From the NCBI RefSeq assembly GCF_009857435.1, contig NZ_WWCK01000002.1, forward strand, positions 682,001-746,000: 64,000 nucleotides of DNA. The letters are read 5' to 3'. Below the pieces are notes generated by a model that was not told the origin of the DNA, did not search any database, and saw nothing but the letters and a program-made list of their open reading frames with translations. The stretch's first letter is position 1. Each line of letters opens with the position of its first letter. Positions 36,644 to 46,570 of this stretch are shown one piece after another. The position numbers and the translations under genes were made by a program. The stretch is from Duganella rivi (GTDB lineage: Bacteria > Pseudomonadota > Gammaproteobacteria > Burkholderiales > Burkholderiaceae_D).

Positions 36644-38716
36644 TTAGAAGTGCTTGACCAGCGTTGCGCGCAGGGAGCGGGATTCGATGGGGTGGAAGTG
36701 GATGTCGGTGACGGCTTCCGCTTCGCCTTTTAATTGCGAGGCATAGTAGTAGTCGATGGCCGAGTCGCGGCGGTTGGTGATGTTGAAGGCTTCCAGTTCC
36801 AGTGACAGGTCTTTCTTGATCTTCCAGCCGAAGCGGCCGTTCAGTGTCATGCTGGCCTTGGAGCGAACGCTGTTGTCTTCGATCAGCGGACGCGGGCCGA
36901 AGTAGCGCAGTTTGAGCGAGGCGGAATACGGGCCGCCGTCATCGACAGTCACCGCCAACTGGCCCGTGCCTTCAATCGCACCGGGGATGTAGCTGCCTTC
37001 TTCAACCACGCCGCGCGAGCGCGCGCGCGCATAGGCCAGATCCAGATCGACCGACAGCCACTTCAAAGGCTTGTAGTAGTTGGAGAACTCAACACCATAA
37101 CGGCGGCTTGGCGGGCCGGCCTCGGTGGCGCCTGCGTCGCCGATGTAGACCAGTTCCGAATCGAAGTCCAGGCGATACAAAGACAGCGCGGTTTGCAATC
37201 CCGGCAGCCACGAAGTGCGCGCGCCCAGTTCCATGCCGCGTGAACGCACCAGCGGCGTCACCTTGTCTGCCGCAAGGCCGGTCTTGGGATCGATGGTGAT
37301 GGTGGTTCCGCGCGCGTCGTTGCTATGGAAGCCGCTGCCGAAGTTGGCGTACACCTCGGCCGTTTGCCACGGCCCGTAGATCAAGCTCACACTTGGGCTG
37401 AGCAAATGATCGTTAGCCTTGCCCGAATTGGCCGCAAGGTCGCTCTGCACATCAAAGCGATAGCCATCCGCGCGCGCGCCAACCACGGTGCGGAAAGCTG
37501 CATTCCAGCGCGTATTGTTTTCGACGTACAGGCCAACGCTAGATTCAACGATATGATCCTGCCGCGTTACCGACAGCGTCTTGCGCGCCTGCGTGTTGAC
37601 CAAGCTGTTGAAGATATTATCGTTCTGAAGCTGCACGCCGATAGTGGTTTCGCTGTTGCCCGTCTCGGTGTGATGGTGCCAGCTGTGCGACGCATTCAAG
37701 CCGCTGGTAATACGCTTGTCCGGCTGCGCAAACTGATCACCATGCACCGGATCATCCATGAAGTAGGTGAAGTTAGACCACAATTCCAGCTGATTGGCGA
37801 TGATGTAGGCATTGACCTTGGACGCGCTATCTTCTGCGGTACGGCGCCATGCGCCAGATAAGCTGTAACGGTGCGCCTTGCCGCCATCGGTATTGTCGAT
37901 GGCGTCGTTGCGGCCAATTTGACCATCCTGCACCGCGCGCAACGGAATCTGGTCGGTGGAATTCCAATCGGCCTTGTACGCCATCAGGCTGATATTGAAG
38001 CCGTTGTTGGCATAGCCCTCGCTGTAGCGCAGCACTGCGTTCAGCTTTTGATAGTCGTCCGGCCGCGTGAACGGGCCGTCGTTGTGCATCGCCTCCACCG
38101 CATACAGCAAGCTGCCGCGCGAGGTCTCCACAGAATCCGCCAGCAGCGCGCGGCCATAGCCATTCTGTCCCGCAGATACGCTAGCCACGCCTTGCAGCAG
38201 GCGGTTGGCATACACTACCGAGGCCGTGCCGGCCGACGCAAAGTCGCCTTCCTCCGCAGAGTAGGGGCCTTTCTTGTAATCGAGTCGCACCGCCAATTCG
38301 GGAATCAGGAAATTCAAATCAGTCCAACCCTGGCCATGCGCATGGCTGCGCTGATTGACCGGCATGCCGTCTACCGCAGTGCGCAAGTCGGTGCCGTGAT
38401 CGAGATTGAAACCGCGCAGGTAAAACTGATTGGCCTTGCCTTCGCCGCTGTGCTGGCTCACCACCAAACCCGGCACCGCCTCCAGCACCTCGCCCGGACG
38501 ATAGACGGTGCGCGCAGCCAGCTCCTCCTGCGTGACGGTGCCGGAACTGGCAGCATCGGCCACGCCGAGTTGATTGGTGCGCGAGCCATCGACCATTACC
38601 CTTTGCAGGATCTGGTCGTCGGCTTGGGCAGAGCCCAATGCCAGCAACAGTGCGTACTTAAGGGGCGATTTGATCGATGCTGCCTTGATCGAAGAGGAGG
38701 GTCTTGGTGGTGCCAT
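36644..38716 (-). CDS. TonB-dependent outer-membrane receptor
   Basis: A 690-residue receptor with a signal peptide (hydrophobic LKYALLLALGSAQA), a plug domain (RPGEVLEAVPGLVVSQHSGEGKANQFYLRGFNLDHGTDL, VDGMPVNQRSHAHGQGW, YKKGPYSAEEGDFASAG) and a barrel ending in phenylalanine (ATLVKHF). The HG-rich plug and the pairing with DUF6702-like and M1 genes recall receptors for metal or peptide ligands, but the substrate is unknown. Its ATG at 38716 lies 59 bases inside the DUF6702-like gene, and no ribosome binding site is obvious, so it is likely translated by coupling. Third gene of the M1/DUF6702-like/receptor operon. Confidence 0.9.
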   Translation of the reverse strand: MAPPRPSSSIKAASIKSPLKYALLLALGSAQADDQILQRVMVDGSRTNQLGVADAASSGTVTQEELAARTVYRPGEVLEAVPGLVVSQHSGEGKANQFYLRGFNLDHGTDLRTAVDGMPVNQRSHAHGQGWTDLNFLIPELAVRLDYKKGPYSAEEGDFASAGTASVVYANRLLQGVASVSAGQNGYGRALLADSVETSRGSLLYAVEAMHNDGPFTRPDDYQKLNAVLRYSEGYANNGFNISLMAYKADWNSTDQIPLRAVQDGQIGRNDAIDNTDGGKAHRYSLSGAWRRTAEDSASKVNAYIIANQLELWSNFTYFMDDPVHGDQFAQPDKRITSGLNASHSWHHHTETGNSETTIGVQLQNDNIFNSLVNTQARKTLSVTRQDHIVESSVGLYVENNTRWNAAFRTVVGARADGYRFDVQSDLAANSGKANDHLLSPSVSLIYGPWQTAEVYANFGSGFHSNDARGTTITIDPKTGLAADKVTPLVRSRGMELGARTSWLPGLQTALSLYRLDFDSELVYIGDAGATEAGPPSRRYGVEFSNYYKPLKWLSVDLDLAYARARSRGVVEEGSYIPGAIEGTGQLAVTVDDGGPYSASLKLRYFGPRPLIEDNSVRSKASMTLNGRFGWKIKKDLSLELEAFNITNRRDSAIDYYYASQLKGEAEAVTDIHFHPIESRSLRATLVKHF

Positions 38717-39152
38717 CGGTTTGCAGGTTAACGGTGTTCTTTTGCGACGGCAGGAAGTCTATCAGCAAAGCGTTATGAATGCGGCTGCCTTTTGCCAGTT
38801 TAACGCTCGGGATTTCCTGGAAAATGACGACGCTATCCGCGTCCACCTTGGCGCCTACCCATTGCAGCGGCAGGCGCTTGCCTTCCGCATCGGCGACGGT
38901 GAACTGCTTTTCAACGTAGCGCCGCAGCGGCGCTTCGCTATCGGCGCGGCCAAGATCGAACTGGCGGCCGTAAAGATTGGTCAGCAGCGTGGCGAGATCG
39001 TGCGCCGTGTAAGTGTGCACGATCTCGGTGCTGCCGGTGCGCTCGTTGTAGCTGATGTCCGCTATGCCCATGTGGAAGTTGTGAGCAGGGGCGGCCATGC
39101 TGGCCGACGCCAGCATGGTAGCAGCAACGAGGCGCAAGCGGCGCAGTATCAC
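38658..39152 (-). CDS. DUF6702-like exported protein
   Basis: A 164-residue protein with a signal peptide (ends MAAPAHNF, near residue 23) and a pattern I associate with DUF6702 (HNFHMGIADISYNERTGSTEIVHTYTAHDL, LRRYVEKQFTV, IHNALLIDFLPSQKNTVNL). It probably works in the periplasm or outer membrane. Its start forms an ATGA with the M1 peptidase stop, and its 3' end overlaps the receptor start, placing the three products in one unit. Molecular role unknown. Confidence 0.75.
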   Translation of the reverse strand: MILRRLRLVAATMLASASMAAPAHNFHMGIADISYNERTGSTEIVHTYTAHDLATLLTNLYGRQFDLGRADSEAPLRRYVEKQFTVADAEGKRLPLQWVGAKVDADSVVIFQEIPSVKLAKGSRIHNALLIDFLPSQKNTVNLQTDGTTKTLLFDQGSIDQIAP

Positions 39153-41494
39153 TTCTTCTCGTCCTTCTTCAGTGGCGTATTGAAGTCGCGCATCAGGTTA
39201 TTTTTGTCACGCTCGGTCTTGAACAGTTCGAGACGGGACTTGGTGACCTTGCGCGGCCACGCGTTGTTGGACGTGTCGATGTCGGCGGTTTCCCAGTACG
39301 GGTCTTGGGTCAGGCCCACCATCGGTTCATCGGTGACGATCAACTTGGTGATCTTCTTCGAGTTGTAGCGCCATACTTCGGCCGGAACGCGCTCGACGTA
39401 TTTCTTGCCGCTCTTGAGTTCAATCTCCAGGATCAGCGGCATCACCATGCCGCCCAGGTTGGAGAAGTCCACCAGGTACAGGTGCTTGCCTTGATCCAGC
39501 AGCTTCTTCTCCCACGGCTCCAGCTTCTCGATCGCTTCGGCGTAGCTGTTGCGATCCTTGTTGGTGACCGTGAACTCGTCGTGATCGTTGTAGAAGTCCT
39601 TCAGCTCCGGGTGCGAATCCAGGCGCTTAGGCAGGGCCTTGTTCAGCTGTTCGGAGATCGAGATAGGCTGCGCTTCCTTTTGCGCCTTCTTCCAGGCCTT
39701 TTCCTTTTCAGGATCCTTGGTGCTCACGCCGTACTCGTTGATCGCATCGATGCTGATGTCCACTGGCTCGGTGGTATAGAACCAGCCGCGCCAGAACCAG
39801 TCGAGATCCGTGCCGGAAGCGTCTTCCATGGTGCGGAAGAAGTCCGCCGGCGTAGGGCGCTTGAACTTCCAGCGCTGCGCGTATTCGCGGAAGGCGAAGT
39901 CGAACAGATCGCGGCCCAGAATCGTCTCGCGCAGGATATTCAAACCGGTGGCCGGCTTGGCGTAGGCGTTGTTACCGACCTGGAGCAGCGACTCCGAGTT
40001 GGTCATGATCGGCACCTGGTTCTGGCTGCGCATGTAATCGACGATGTTGCGCGGCTCGCCGCGGCGCGACGGATACTTGTCTTCCCATTCCTGCTCGGCG
40101 AGATACTGCACGAAGGTATTCAGGCCTTCATCCATCCACGTCCACTGGCGCTCGTCCGAGTTGATAATCATCGGGTAGTAGTTGTGGCCTACTTCGTGGA
40201 TGATGACGCCGATCAGGCCATACTTGGTCTGCTCCGACCACGTCAGCGCACCGGTCTTCTTGTCCTTGGACGGACGCGGGCCGTTGAAGGAGATCATCGG
40301 ATACTCCATGCCGCCTACCGGGCCGTTGACCGAAATAGCGGTCGGATACGGATAGTCGAAGCTGAACTTGTTGTACTTGTCGATGGTGTGAATGATGGCC
40401 TGCGTGCTGTACTTGCCCCACAGCGGATTGCCTTCCTTCGGATAGTAGGACATCGCCAGCACGTTGGTGGAGTCCTTCTTGTAGCCCTGCGCATCCCAGA
40501 TGAACTTGCGGCTCGACGCCCACGCGAAATCGCGTACGTTGGCGGCCTTGAAGTGCCAGGTCTTGGTCGCGGTGCTGCGCGACTTCTCGGCCTTGGTGGC
40601 TTCTTCCTGCGTGACGATGACGACCGGCGAGGTTGCGCTCTTGGCTTTTTCCAGGCGTTCGCGCTGTGCGGCGCTCAGGACATCGTTCGGATTTTGCAGT
40701 TCGCCGGTGGACGCAACCACGTGGTCGGCCGGTACGGTCAGCTGCACATCGTAGTCGCCGAATTCCAGCGTGAATTCACCGGTGCCGAGGAACTGCTTGT
40801 GCTGCCAGCCGTAGACATCGTAGTAGGCCGCCATGCGCGGGAACCACTGGGCGATCTCGAACAGGTCGTTCTTGTCTTCCTCAAAATGCTCGTAGCCCGA
40901 GCGGCCGCCCAGCACTTGCTGTTCGTTGATGTTGTAAGACCAATCGATATTGAAGACGAACTTCTCGCCCGGCTTCAACGGCTTTGGCAGATCGATGCGC
41001 ATCATGGTGCGATTAACGACGTACTTCAGCGGCTGGCCGCCTGCGCCTACGCTCTTGATCTTGAAGCCGCCGTCGAATTCACGGCCGGCCAGGATGCCGC
41101 GCATGCCTTCAAACTTGTAGCCGTCGTCCGGCGAGGACGGCTTGGCCCATGCCTCGCGCGATGGCTGGGTGAGCATCATGCGCGCATCGGAATCCTTCTT
41201 GTAGATGTTCTGATCCAGTTGCACCCACAGATAGCCCAGCGTATCAGGCGAATTATTGTGATAGGTGATTTGCTCGCTGCCGGTCAGCGCGCGCTTGGAT
41301 TCGTCCAGCGAGGCGCTGATGGTGTAATCGGCGCGCTGCTGCCAGTAGGCGTGGCCCGGTGCGCCGGAAGCGGTGCGGTAGACGTTGGGAGTCGGCAGGA
41401 TTTCGTCGAGTTGACGGAACTTGTCGTCAAACGGTTCCGCCGCGTAGGCGGAAACCGTCAGGCAGATAGCTAAGAAGCCAAGAGACTTGCGCAT
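39149..41494 (-). CDS. M1 family zinc metallopeptidase, exported
   Basis: A 781-residue protein with a signal peptide (cleavage near A19). It has a beta-saddle N-terminal domain followed by a zinc protease domain with HEVGH near residue 430 and the third ligand in WMDEGLNTF, as in M1 aminopeptidases. The usual GAMEN exopeptidase motif is replaced by GGMEYP, as in other long proteobacterial M1 members of this group, so classical aminopeptidase activity is uncertain. It heads the operon with the DUF6702-like protein and the TonB receptor. The 98-bp region upstream (41495-41592) is A+T-rich with ATCGAT repeats and probably holds the promoter. Confidence 0.93.
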   Translation of the reverse strand: MRKSLGFLAICLTVSAYAAEPFDDKFRQLDEILPTPNVYRTASGAPGHAYWQQRADYTISASLDESKRALTGSEQITYHNNSPDTLGYLWVQLDQNIYKKDSDARMMLTQPSREAWAKPSSPDDGYKFEGMRGILAGREFDGGFKIKSVGAGGQPLKYVVNRTMMRIDLPKPLKPGEKFVFNIDWSYNINEQQVLGGRSGYEHFEEDKNDLFEIAQWFPRMAAYYDVYGWQHKQFLGTGEFTLEFGDYDVQLTVPADHVVASTGELQNPNDVLSAAQRERLEKAKSATSPVVIVTQEEATKAEKSRSTATKTWHFKAANVRDFAWASSRKFIWDAQGYKKDSTNVLAMSYYPKEGNPLWGKYSTQAIIHTIDKYNKFSFDYPYPTAISVNGPVGGMEYPMISFNGPRPSKDKKTGALTWSEQTKYGLIGVIIHEVGHNYYPMIINSDERQWTWMDEGLNTFVQYLAEQEWEDKYPSRRGEPRNIVDYMRSQNQVPIMTNSESLLQVGNNAYAKPATGLNILRETILGRDLFDFAFREYAQRWKFKRPTPADFFRTMEDASGTDLDWFWRGWFYTTEPVDISIDAINEYGVSTKDPEKEKAWKKAQKEAQPISISEQLNKALPKRLDSHPELKDFYNDHDEFTVTNKDRNSYAEAIEKLEPWEKKLLDQGKHLYLVDFSNLGGMVMPLILEIELKSGKKYVERVPAEVWRYNSKKITKLIVTDEPMVGLTQDPYWETADIDTSNNAWPRKVTKSRLELFKTERDKNNLMRDFNTPLKKDEKK

Positions 41495-41592
41495 AGGGTC
41501 TGTGTCCTCATTTTAAGAGGATAAATTGTATAGCAGGTTTTCAATCGATTACCTATCGATACAATAAAATACAAACCGCCGCTTAAACTACT

Positions 41593-43116
41593 TTACTTCT
41601 TCACCTGCGTTTCCTGGAATTGCTGGTGGGCGTCGTCGGTGGCAGTGATGGCGACCGACGGCACATCGAGCTTCATCAGGCGCGAGCCCGCACCGCTGCT
41701 GGCTTGCGGCCATTCCGGCAAACCGGCGCCGTTTGGATTGCCGGTCTTGATGAAGTTGGCGAAGTAGGCTTGCATCTGCGCCGACAGCGCGCGGTCTTCG
41801 TCTGTCCATGCATAGACTTTATTTCCGTTGAGGTTACCCAGCGCGTATTCGATCTCCACCGAATGGTTGGCGCCTTCCTGGCCGGGACGCGCACGCGTGT
41901 AGTAATAGCGGTAGGTCGGCTTGCCGCTGGTGCGCGCGTGGCTGTCGATCCACTTCCACGTGCCGAAGCCGATGAAGCGGTCGCTGGCCAGTTCCGTCGC
42001 AGCCTGTTTCACATCGCCGCTATAGGCTTGCTGCGCGGCTGCCGCCTGGTCGCCGTACAGCTTTTGCAGTGCGGCGCTGAAGTTTTCTGCAGTCGGCTCG
42101 CTCTCGCCGAGGATTTGCTTGTAGTGGCCTTCATACGAGTTCCAGCCCGCCAGCAAAGGCACTTTGGCTTGTTCGCCCGCCGCGTAGATGGCCGTCGGCG
42201 AGCGCGGAATCACGTAGCCGTCTTGAATCGCAAAGAACCACGCGCCCGGTTTCTTGGTCGCGTCCAGCAGCTGTTGCGCCGGCAGGGCGCGCAGTTCGGC
42301 CAGCGTAGCTGCGCCCACGCCTTGTGCAAACGCTGCGCCCATCTGCTCCGCCGTGCTGAGCGGGGCAGGGGCCATGTGGCCGAGCAGAGAACCGCTTTCG
42401 CCAATCGCGCCGGCGATCAAGCCCTTGGCCTGCGGGTTAATCATTTGCGCGCTGACCGAGAACGAGCCGGCAGATTCACCGGCAATCGTCACGCGCGCAG
42501 GATCGCCGCCGAAAGCTGCGATATTCTTCTTCACCCATTGCAGCGCCGCCGCTTGATCCATCAAGCCGTAGTTGCCGGATGCGCGATGCGGCGACTCCTT
42601 GGTCAGTTCCGGGTGCGCCATGAAGCCGAATACGTTCAGGCGGTAATTGACGGTCAGCGTAACGATGCCCTTGGCCGCCATGCTCTCGCCGTCGTAGCGC
42701 GGCTCCGAGCCATCGCCGGCCGCAAAACCGCCGCCGTAGAAGTACACCAGCACCGGCAGCTTTTCCTTGGCCGACTTGGCCGGCGTCCAGACGTTGAGAT
42801 ACAGGCAGTCCTCGCTCACGCCGTCGGAACGGAACACCATATCGCTGAACAGCGGCAGCTGCATGCAGCGCGCGGCGAAATGATCGGCCTTGCGCGCGCC
42901 CTTCCACTTGGCCGCTGCTTGCGGTGCTTGCCAGCGCAGCTTGCCGACCGGCGGCGCGGCGAACGGGATACCCTTGAACGATTTGACGCCCGACGCCTCC
43001 TGCACACCCGTTACCACGCCGCCGGCGGTGGCGGCGCGCGGCGTGCTGCTGTCGGCGGCGTTAGTGGAAGAGGAGATAACACTAGCGGCAATCAACAGCA
43101 CGGGGAGCTTGGTCAT
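41593..43116 (-). CDS. Carboxylesterase type B, exported
   Basis: A 507-residue alpha/beta-hydrolase with a signal peptide (cleavage after NAA, near residue 21). It has the type-B signatures EDCLYLNVW, the oxyanion GGGF loop (129-132) and nucleophile elbow GESAGS (S215); an acid lies in the NSYEGHY region and the histidine in GANHSVEI. Such enzymes split esters; beside xylan-degrading genes it probably removes acetyl, feruloyl or glucuronoyl esters from xylan. It lies 18 bases downstream of the LacI regulator in the same direction, so both may share a transcript. Confidence 0.9.
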   Translation of the reverse strand: MTKLPVLLIAASVISSSTNAADSSTPRAATAGGVVTGVQEASGVKSFKGIPFAAPPVGKLRWQAPQAAAKWKGARKADHFAARCMQLPLFSDMVFRSDGVSEDCLYLNVWTPAKSAKEKLPVLVYFYGGGFAAGDGSEPRYDGESMAAKGIVTLTVNYRLNVFGFMAHPELTKESPHRASGNYGLMDQAAALQWVKKNIAAFGGDPARVTIAGESAGSFSVSAQMINPQAKGLIAGAIGESGSLLGHMAPAPLSTAEQMGAAFAQGVGAATLAELRALPAQQLLDATKKPGAWFFAIQDGYVIPRSPTAIYAAGEQAKVPLLAGWNSYEGHYKQILGESEPTAENFSAALQKLYGDQAAAAQQAYSGDVKQAATELASDRFIGFGTWKWIDSHARTSGKPTYRYYYTRARPGQEGANHSVEIEYALGNLNGNKVYAWTDEDRALSAQMQAYFANFIKTGNPNGAGLPEWPQASSGAGSRLMKLDVPSVAITATDDAHQQFQETQVKK

Positions 43117-43134
43117 ATTGTGGGCTAAGTTGGA

Positions 43135-44220
43135 TTAATGTTTGGGCCGCAAACGTGGTGCGGCATCGGACTGGCGGCGTATCAGTGCGTGCTCCATGAC
43201 GACGTGCTCCGGCGCTTCCGGCGTGCCGTTGCGCTGGGCGCGGATCAGGCGCACCAGTACCTGCACCGCCGCTTCCGCCATGTCGGTGATCGGCTGGCGC
43301 ACGGTGGTCAGCTCGGGCCAGATGGTGGTCGCCAGCGCGGTATCGTCGAAACCGGCCACGGTCAGATCGCCCGGCACGTCGAGGCCGAGGCGGTGGGCGA
43401 TCGCCACCACGGCGGCCGCCATATCGTCATTGCTGGCAAAGATGGCGGTAGGGCGCTGTTCAAGGCCGAGCAAGCTCTCTGCCGCATCCAGGCCGGAGCG
43501 GTAGGTGAACAGGCCTTGCACGACCAGCTCTTTCGCGCTCAGCGCATTTTTCTCGGCGATAGCGGCTTTGAAGCCGGCCAGGCGGCGCGCACTGGCGCTT
43601 TGATTCGGATGGCCGATCACGAAGCCGATGCGCTGGTGGCCCAGCGCGATCAGGTGCGAGGTCATTGCATACGCGGCTTGATAGTCGTCGATACTGACGC
43701 CGCCCACGCGCGGGTCGGGCTGGCCGCAAGCCACCGTGATGGCCGGCGTGCCGGAACCGGCGATCAAGTCGATCAGATTGCGTACATCGCACAGCGGCGG
43801 CGGCAGGATGATGCCGTCCACGCCATTGGCGATCAAACGGCGCGCTTGTTCAACGCCGTGTTCATCGGCCTCGCATTTTTCCACCACCAGCTGCACGTTA
43901 TTGGGACTGGCTTGGTTCAGCAGGCCGACCAGGAATTCGCTCAGATAGCCCGCGCTCGGATTCGAGTACAGGAAGCCGACGCGAATCGGGCGCGAACCGG
44001 CTAGGCGGCGCGCGGCCTGATTGGGAACGTAATTGAGTGCAGCGACTGCCGCATCGACACGGTTGCGGGTTTTTTCGCGGACGTTGGTATCGCCGTTCAT
44101 CACGCGCGACACGGTCATCGGGGACACGCCTGCCAGCTTGGCCACATCGGCCATGGTTGGCGCCTGCGTGCGGCTCTGCACGGCCGGTACAGGCGCCGGT
44201 TTCACCTTATTCTTTGTCAT
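43135..44220 (-). CDS. LacI family regulator of the xylan locus
   Basis: A 361-residue repressor with an N-terminal helix-turn-helix and hinge (TMADVAKLAGVSPMTVSRVMNG, then PNQAARRLAGSRP) after a 20-residue basic leader, and a periplasmic-binding-type effector domain (IRVGFLYSNPSAGYLSEFLVGL, FVIGHPNQSASARRLAGF, ASNDDMAAAVV, TVAGFDDTALATTIWPELTTV). CCAAGG precedes the ATG. A 16-bp palindrome of the LacI type lies 137 bases upstream and similar ones precede GH67/GH10, the xyl operon and the gluconokinase operon, so it is the best candidate for their common repressor. The inducer is probably xylose, a xylooligosaccharide or an aldonate. Confidence 0.92.
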   Translation of the reverse strand: MTKNKVKPAPVPAVQSRTQAPTMADVAKLAGVSPMTVSRVMNGDTNVREKTRNRVDAAVAALNYVPNQAARRLAGSRPIRVGFLYSNPSAGYLSEFLVGLLNQASPNNVQLVVEKCEADEHGVEQARRLIANGVDGIILPPPLCDVRNLIDLIAGSGTPAITVACGQPDPRVGGVSIDDYQAAYAMTSHLIALGHQRIGFVIGHPNQSASARRLAGFKAAIAEKNALSAKELVVQGLFTYRSGLDAAESLLGLEQRPTAIFASNDDMAAAVVAIAHRLGLDVPGDLTVAGFDDTALATTIWPELTTVRQPITDMAEAAVQVLVRLIRAQRNGTPEAPEHVVMEHALIRRQSDAAPRLRPKH

Positions 44221-44356
44221 CTGCCTTGGTAACCCCGTTTTTATATGAAGCTATGTTCAGCGTCAGACTTTACCACAAGCGACCGCCGGCCGGGGCGCCT
44301 GGACGCATGCTATATGGATTGCCGCAGTCATCGTTTTTAACATTCTGCAGCAATCA

Positions 44357-44372
44357 ATGGTAGCGCAACCAA
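44357..44372. promoter_or_regulatory. LacI-type operator upstream of the LacI regulator gene
   Basis: ATGGTAGCGCAACCAA matches ATGTTAGC/GCTAACAT at 12 of 16 positions (left half 7 of 8). It lies in the 196-bp gap between the LacI gene and the end of GH67 and may be autoregulatory. The rest of the gap shows no gene. Confidence 0.45.
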
Positions 44373-44416
44373 TGCAGTTTAGATGGAGTTATCGGACAAG
44401 TCAAACCAGATTTTTG

Positions 44417-46555
44417 TTAGCCGCGTCCGGGCGCGTAGGGATAGCTGAGCGCCTTGTAGTAGCTCAGCGGATGCGCAGGCGCTTGCACGCCGGGCGGCAA
44501 CGGCAGGCCGGACACCGATTGGAAGTAGGCGATGCTTGCATCGCGCCACAGTATGGCGTTGTTGATCTGGCGCGCGAGGCGCTGTTCGACTTCGGTGTAG
44601 CGGCGCGCGTCGATCAGCGGTTTTAAAACGACCCAGCGCGCGTGCAGTGATTTGGTACCAGCGACGCCTTTGTCGTATCGGGCCAACAATTCGGCCCACA
44701 AGGTGCGGCCGGACGGCATTGCGTAATCCCATGGCAGGTGGTGGAACCACAGCAGCAGCTGTTCAGGCGTAGTGCGTGGATCGGCGTACTGTCGCGCTAT
44801 CTCCGGTGCGTATTGCTGGAGCGCGCTGCTGCCGGTGGCGGTGCGATTGAAGCCGATGCCGTTGCGGTCTGCGCGATGGTAGTAGACCGGATTCCAATCA
44901 GGGCGTTCGAGATTGTCTACCCACGGTGCGGGGCCGTGGTGGTGGCTGGTGCCCATCAGGTGGTGCAGGCCGAGTGGCGTCATGTAATCGACCACGGTTT
45001 CGCGCGACATCATCAGCATGTCGACGATGGGCGCGGCGACGCGCTGGTCTGGGCTGAAGGTGAGGGCGGCCCACTCGGCGGCGATGTCGCGCGATTTGGC
45101 CTGCGGGTTCCATGCAAGGCGGCCGTAGGCATACCAGTTGGCTTGGTCGAAGTGCGAGCCGGCCCAGTTACGATCGCTGCCGATGTTGGCGACACCGGCC
45201 ATGCCGCTCAAAGTTTGCGCCACCGTGCCTGCGGCTTTGGTGTCGCTCTCCAGTGTTTCTTCAAACATGGCGCCGAGGTAGGCAAGGTCGGTGGAGTAGC
45301 CGAGGTACTCTTTGGTGATCTGGAATTCCATCATCAGCGGCGTTTTCGGCATGGCGCCGAACAGAGGGTGGAATGGTTCGCGCGGCTGGAAGTCGATGGC
45401 GCCGTTCTTTACTTGTACCAGTACGTTGGCGGCGAATTTGCCGTCGAGTGGTTTGAATTCTTCGTAGGCTTGCTTGGCGCGGTCGTCGGCGAGATGCGCG
45501 CCTTTCGGCGCATAGACGAAGGCGCGCCACATGACGATGCCTTTGTGCGGCGCGACGGCGGCAGCCAGCATGTTGGCGCCGTCGGCGTGGGTGCGGTGGT
45601 AGTCCTGCGGGCCGGGCTGGCCTTCCGAGTTGGCTTTCACGAGGAAGCCGCCGAAGTCGGGGATGGCTTGGTAGATTTCGTCGGCCTTGGCGCGCCACCA
45701 TTGCTGGACTTCCGGCGCGAGCGGATCGGCGGTGGCGGTTTCGTGCAGTTCCAGCGGCGTGGAGAAGCGGGCGGACAAGTAGACCTTGATGCCGTAAGGA
45801 CGCAGCACGTCGGCGACGGCGGCGGCTTTGGCGATGAAGGGCGCGGTCAGGACTTCGGGCTTGGAGTTGACGTTGTTGAGTACTGTGCCGTTGATGCCCA
45901 GCGAGGCGTTGGCGCGGGCGTAGTCGGTGTAGCGCTGATCTTTAATGTCCGGCAGCGCCCACCAGTCCCAGATCGACTGGCCGGCATAGCCGCGTTCCAC
46001 CGTGCGATCCAGGTTGTCCCAATGGTTCAGCAACCGCAATTGCAGCTTTGGCGCGGACGACACCGCGAGCGCGCGGCTCGCCGCCGGCGCAGCTGTCTCG
46101 CGCAGCCACGCGAAAGCGCCGTAGAGCAGGCCGATGTCGCTGTTGGCAGCGATCAGCGTCACGTTGCGGCCTTGGATGCGCGCTTGCCGCAGCAGATAGC
46201 CTTCGTCCCCCAGCGCGGCCAACTCGGTGCGCAGCGGTGATGCGGCGGCGGCCAGTTCCGGCAATCGCGCAGGCGTGGCGAGCAGCAGGGCGCCGTCACT
46301 GATGCGCGCTGCGCTGGCAGGAGCACGTCCTGTCATGCCAGACAAGCCTTTATTCAGTTCCGCCAATGCCGCATCCGTGGTCGGCGACGGTGCGCCCGGC
46401 AGCACGATGCTGCGAACCTGTATGCGCTGTTGCGCCGCGCGTTCCAAAGGCCGATACCGCAGCCACAAATCGTAGCCATCTTCGTCTGCGCTGAAAGCTG
46501 TCGCGGCGAGCGACAGCAGCAGCGCCGTCAGGGCCGCGTGTGAGAAAAAGCGCAT
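44417..46555 (-). CDS. Alpha-glucuronidase, GH67
   Basis: A 712-residue exported enzyme with a signal peptide (cleavage after FSA, near residue 23), an N-terminal alpha/beta domain, a TIM barrel with the GH67 motif VKANSEGQPGPQDYHRTHADGANMLA (glutamate near residue 309) and a helical C-terminal domain (HHLPWDYAMPSG, DARRY). It removes 4-O-methyl-glucuronic acid from the ends of xylooligosaccharides after xylanase cleavage. GGAG lies before the ATG at 46555. It is divergent from the GH10 xylanase across an 81-bp region holding a LacI-type operator, so both are probably induced together. Confidence 0.95.
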   Translation of the reverse strand: MRFFSHAALTALLLSLAATAFSADEDGYDLWLRYRPLERAAQQRIQVRSIVLPGAPSPTTDAALAELNKGLSGMTGRAPASAARISDGALLLATPARLPELAAAASPLRTELAALGDEGYLLRQARIQGRNVTLIAANSDIGLLYGAFAWLRETAAPAASRALAVSSAPKLQLRLLNHWDNLDRTVERGYAGQSIWDWWALPDIKDQRYTDYARANASLGINGTVLNNVNSKPEVLTAPFIAKAAAVADVLRPYGIKVYLSARFSTPLELHETATADPLAPEVQQWWRAKADEIYQAIPDFGGFLVKANSEGQPGPQDYHRTHADGANMLAAAVAPHKGIVMWRAFVYAPKGAHLADDRAKQAYEEFKPLDGKFAANVLVQVKNGAIDFQPREPFHPLFGAMPKTPLMMEFQITKEYLGYSTDLAYLGAMFEETLESDTKAAGTVAQTLSGMAGVANIGSDRNWAGSHFDQANWYAYGRLAWNPQAKSRDIAAEWAALTFSPDQRVAAPIVDMLMMSRETVVDYMTPLGLHHLMGTSHHHGPAPWVDNLERPDWNPVYYHRADRNGIGFNRTATGSSALQQYAPEIARQYADPRTTPEQLLLWFHHLPWDYAMPSGRTLWAELLARYDKGVAGTKSLHARWVVLKPLIDARRYTEVEQRLARQINNAILWRDASIAYFQSVSGLPLPPGVQAPAHPLSYYKALSYPYAPGRG

Positions 46556-46570
46556 CTTGTCTCCGTTTTT

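Noticed and set aside
39305..41473. 722-residue plus-strand open frame opposite the M1 peptidase
   Set aside because: No recognisable domain and no ribosome binding site; the opposite strand encodes HEVGH and the signal peptide.
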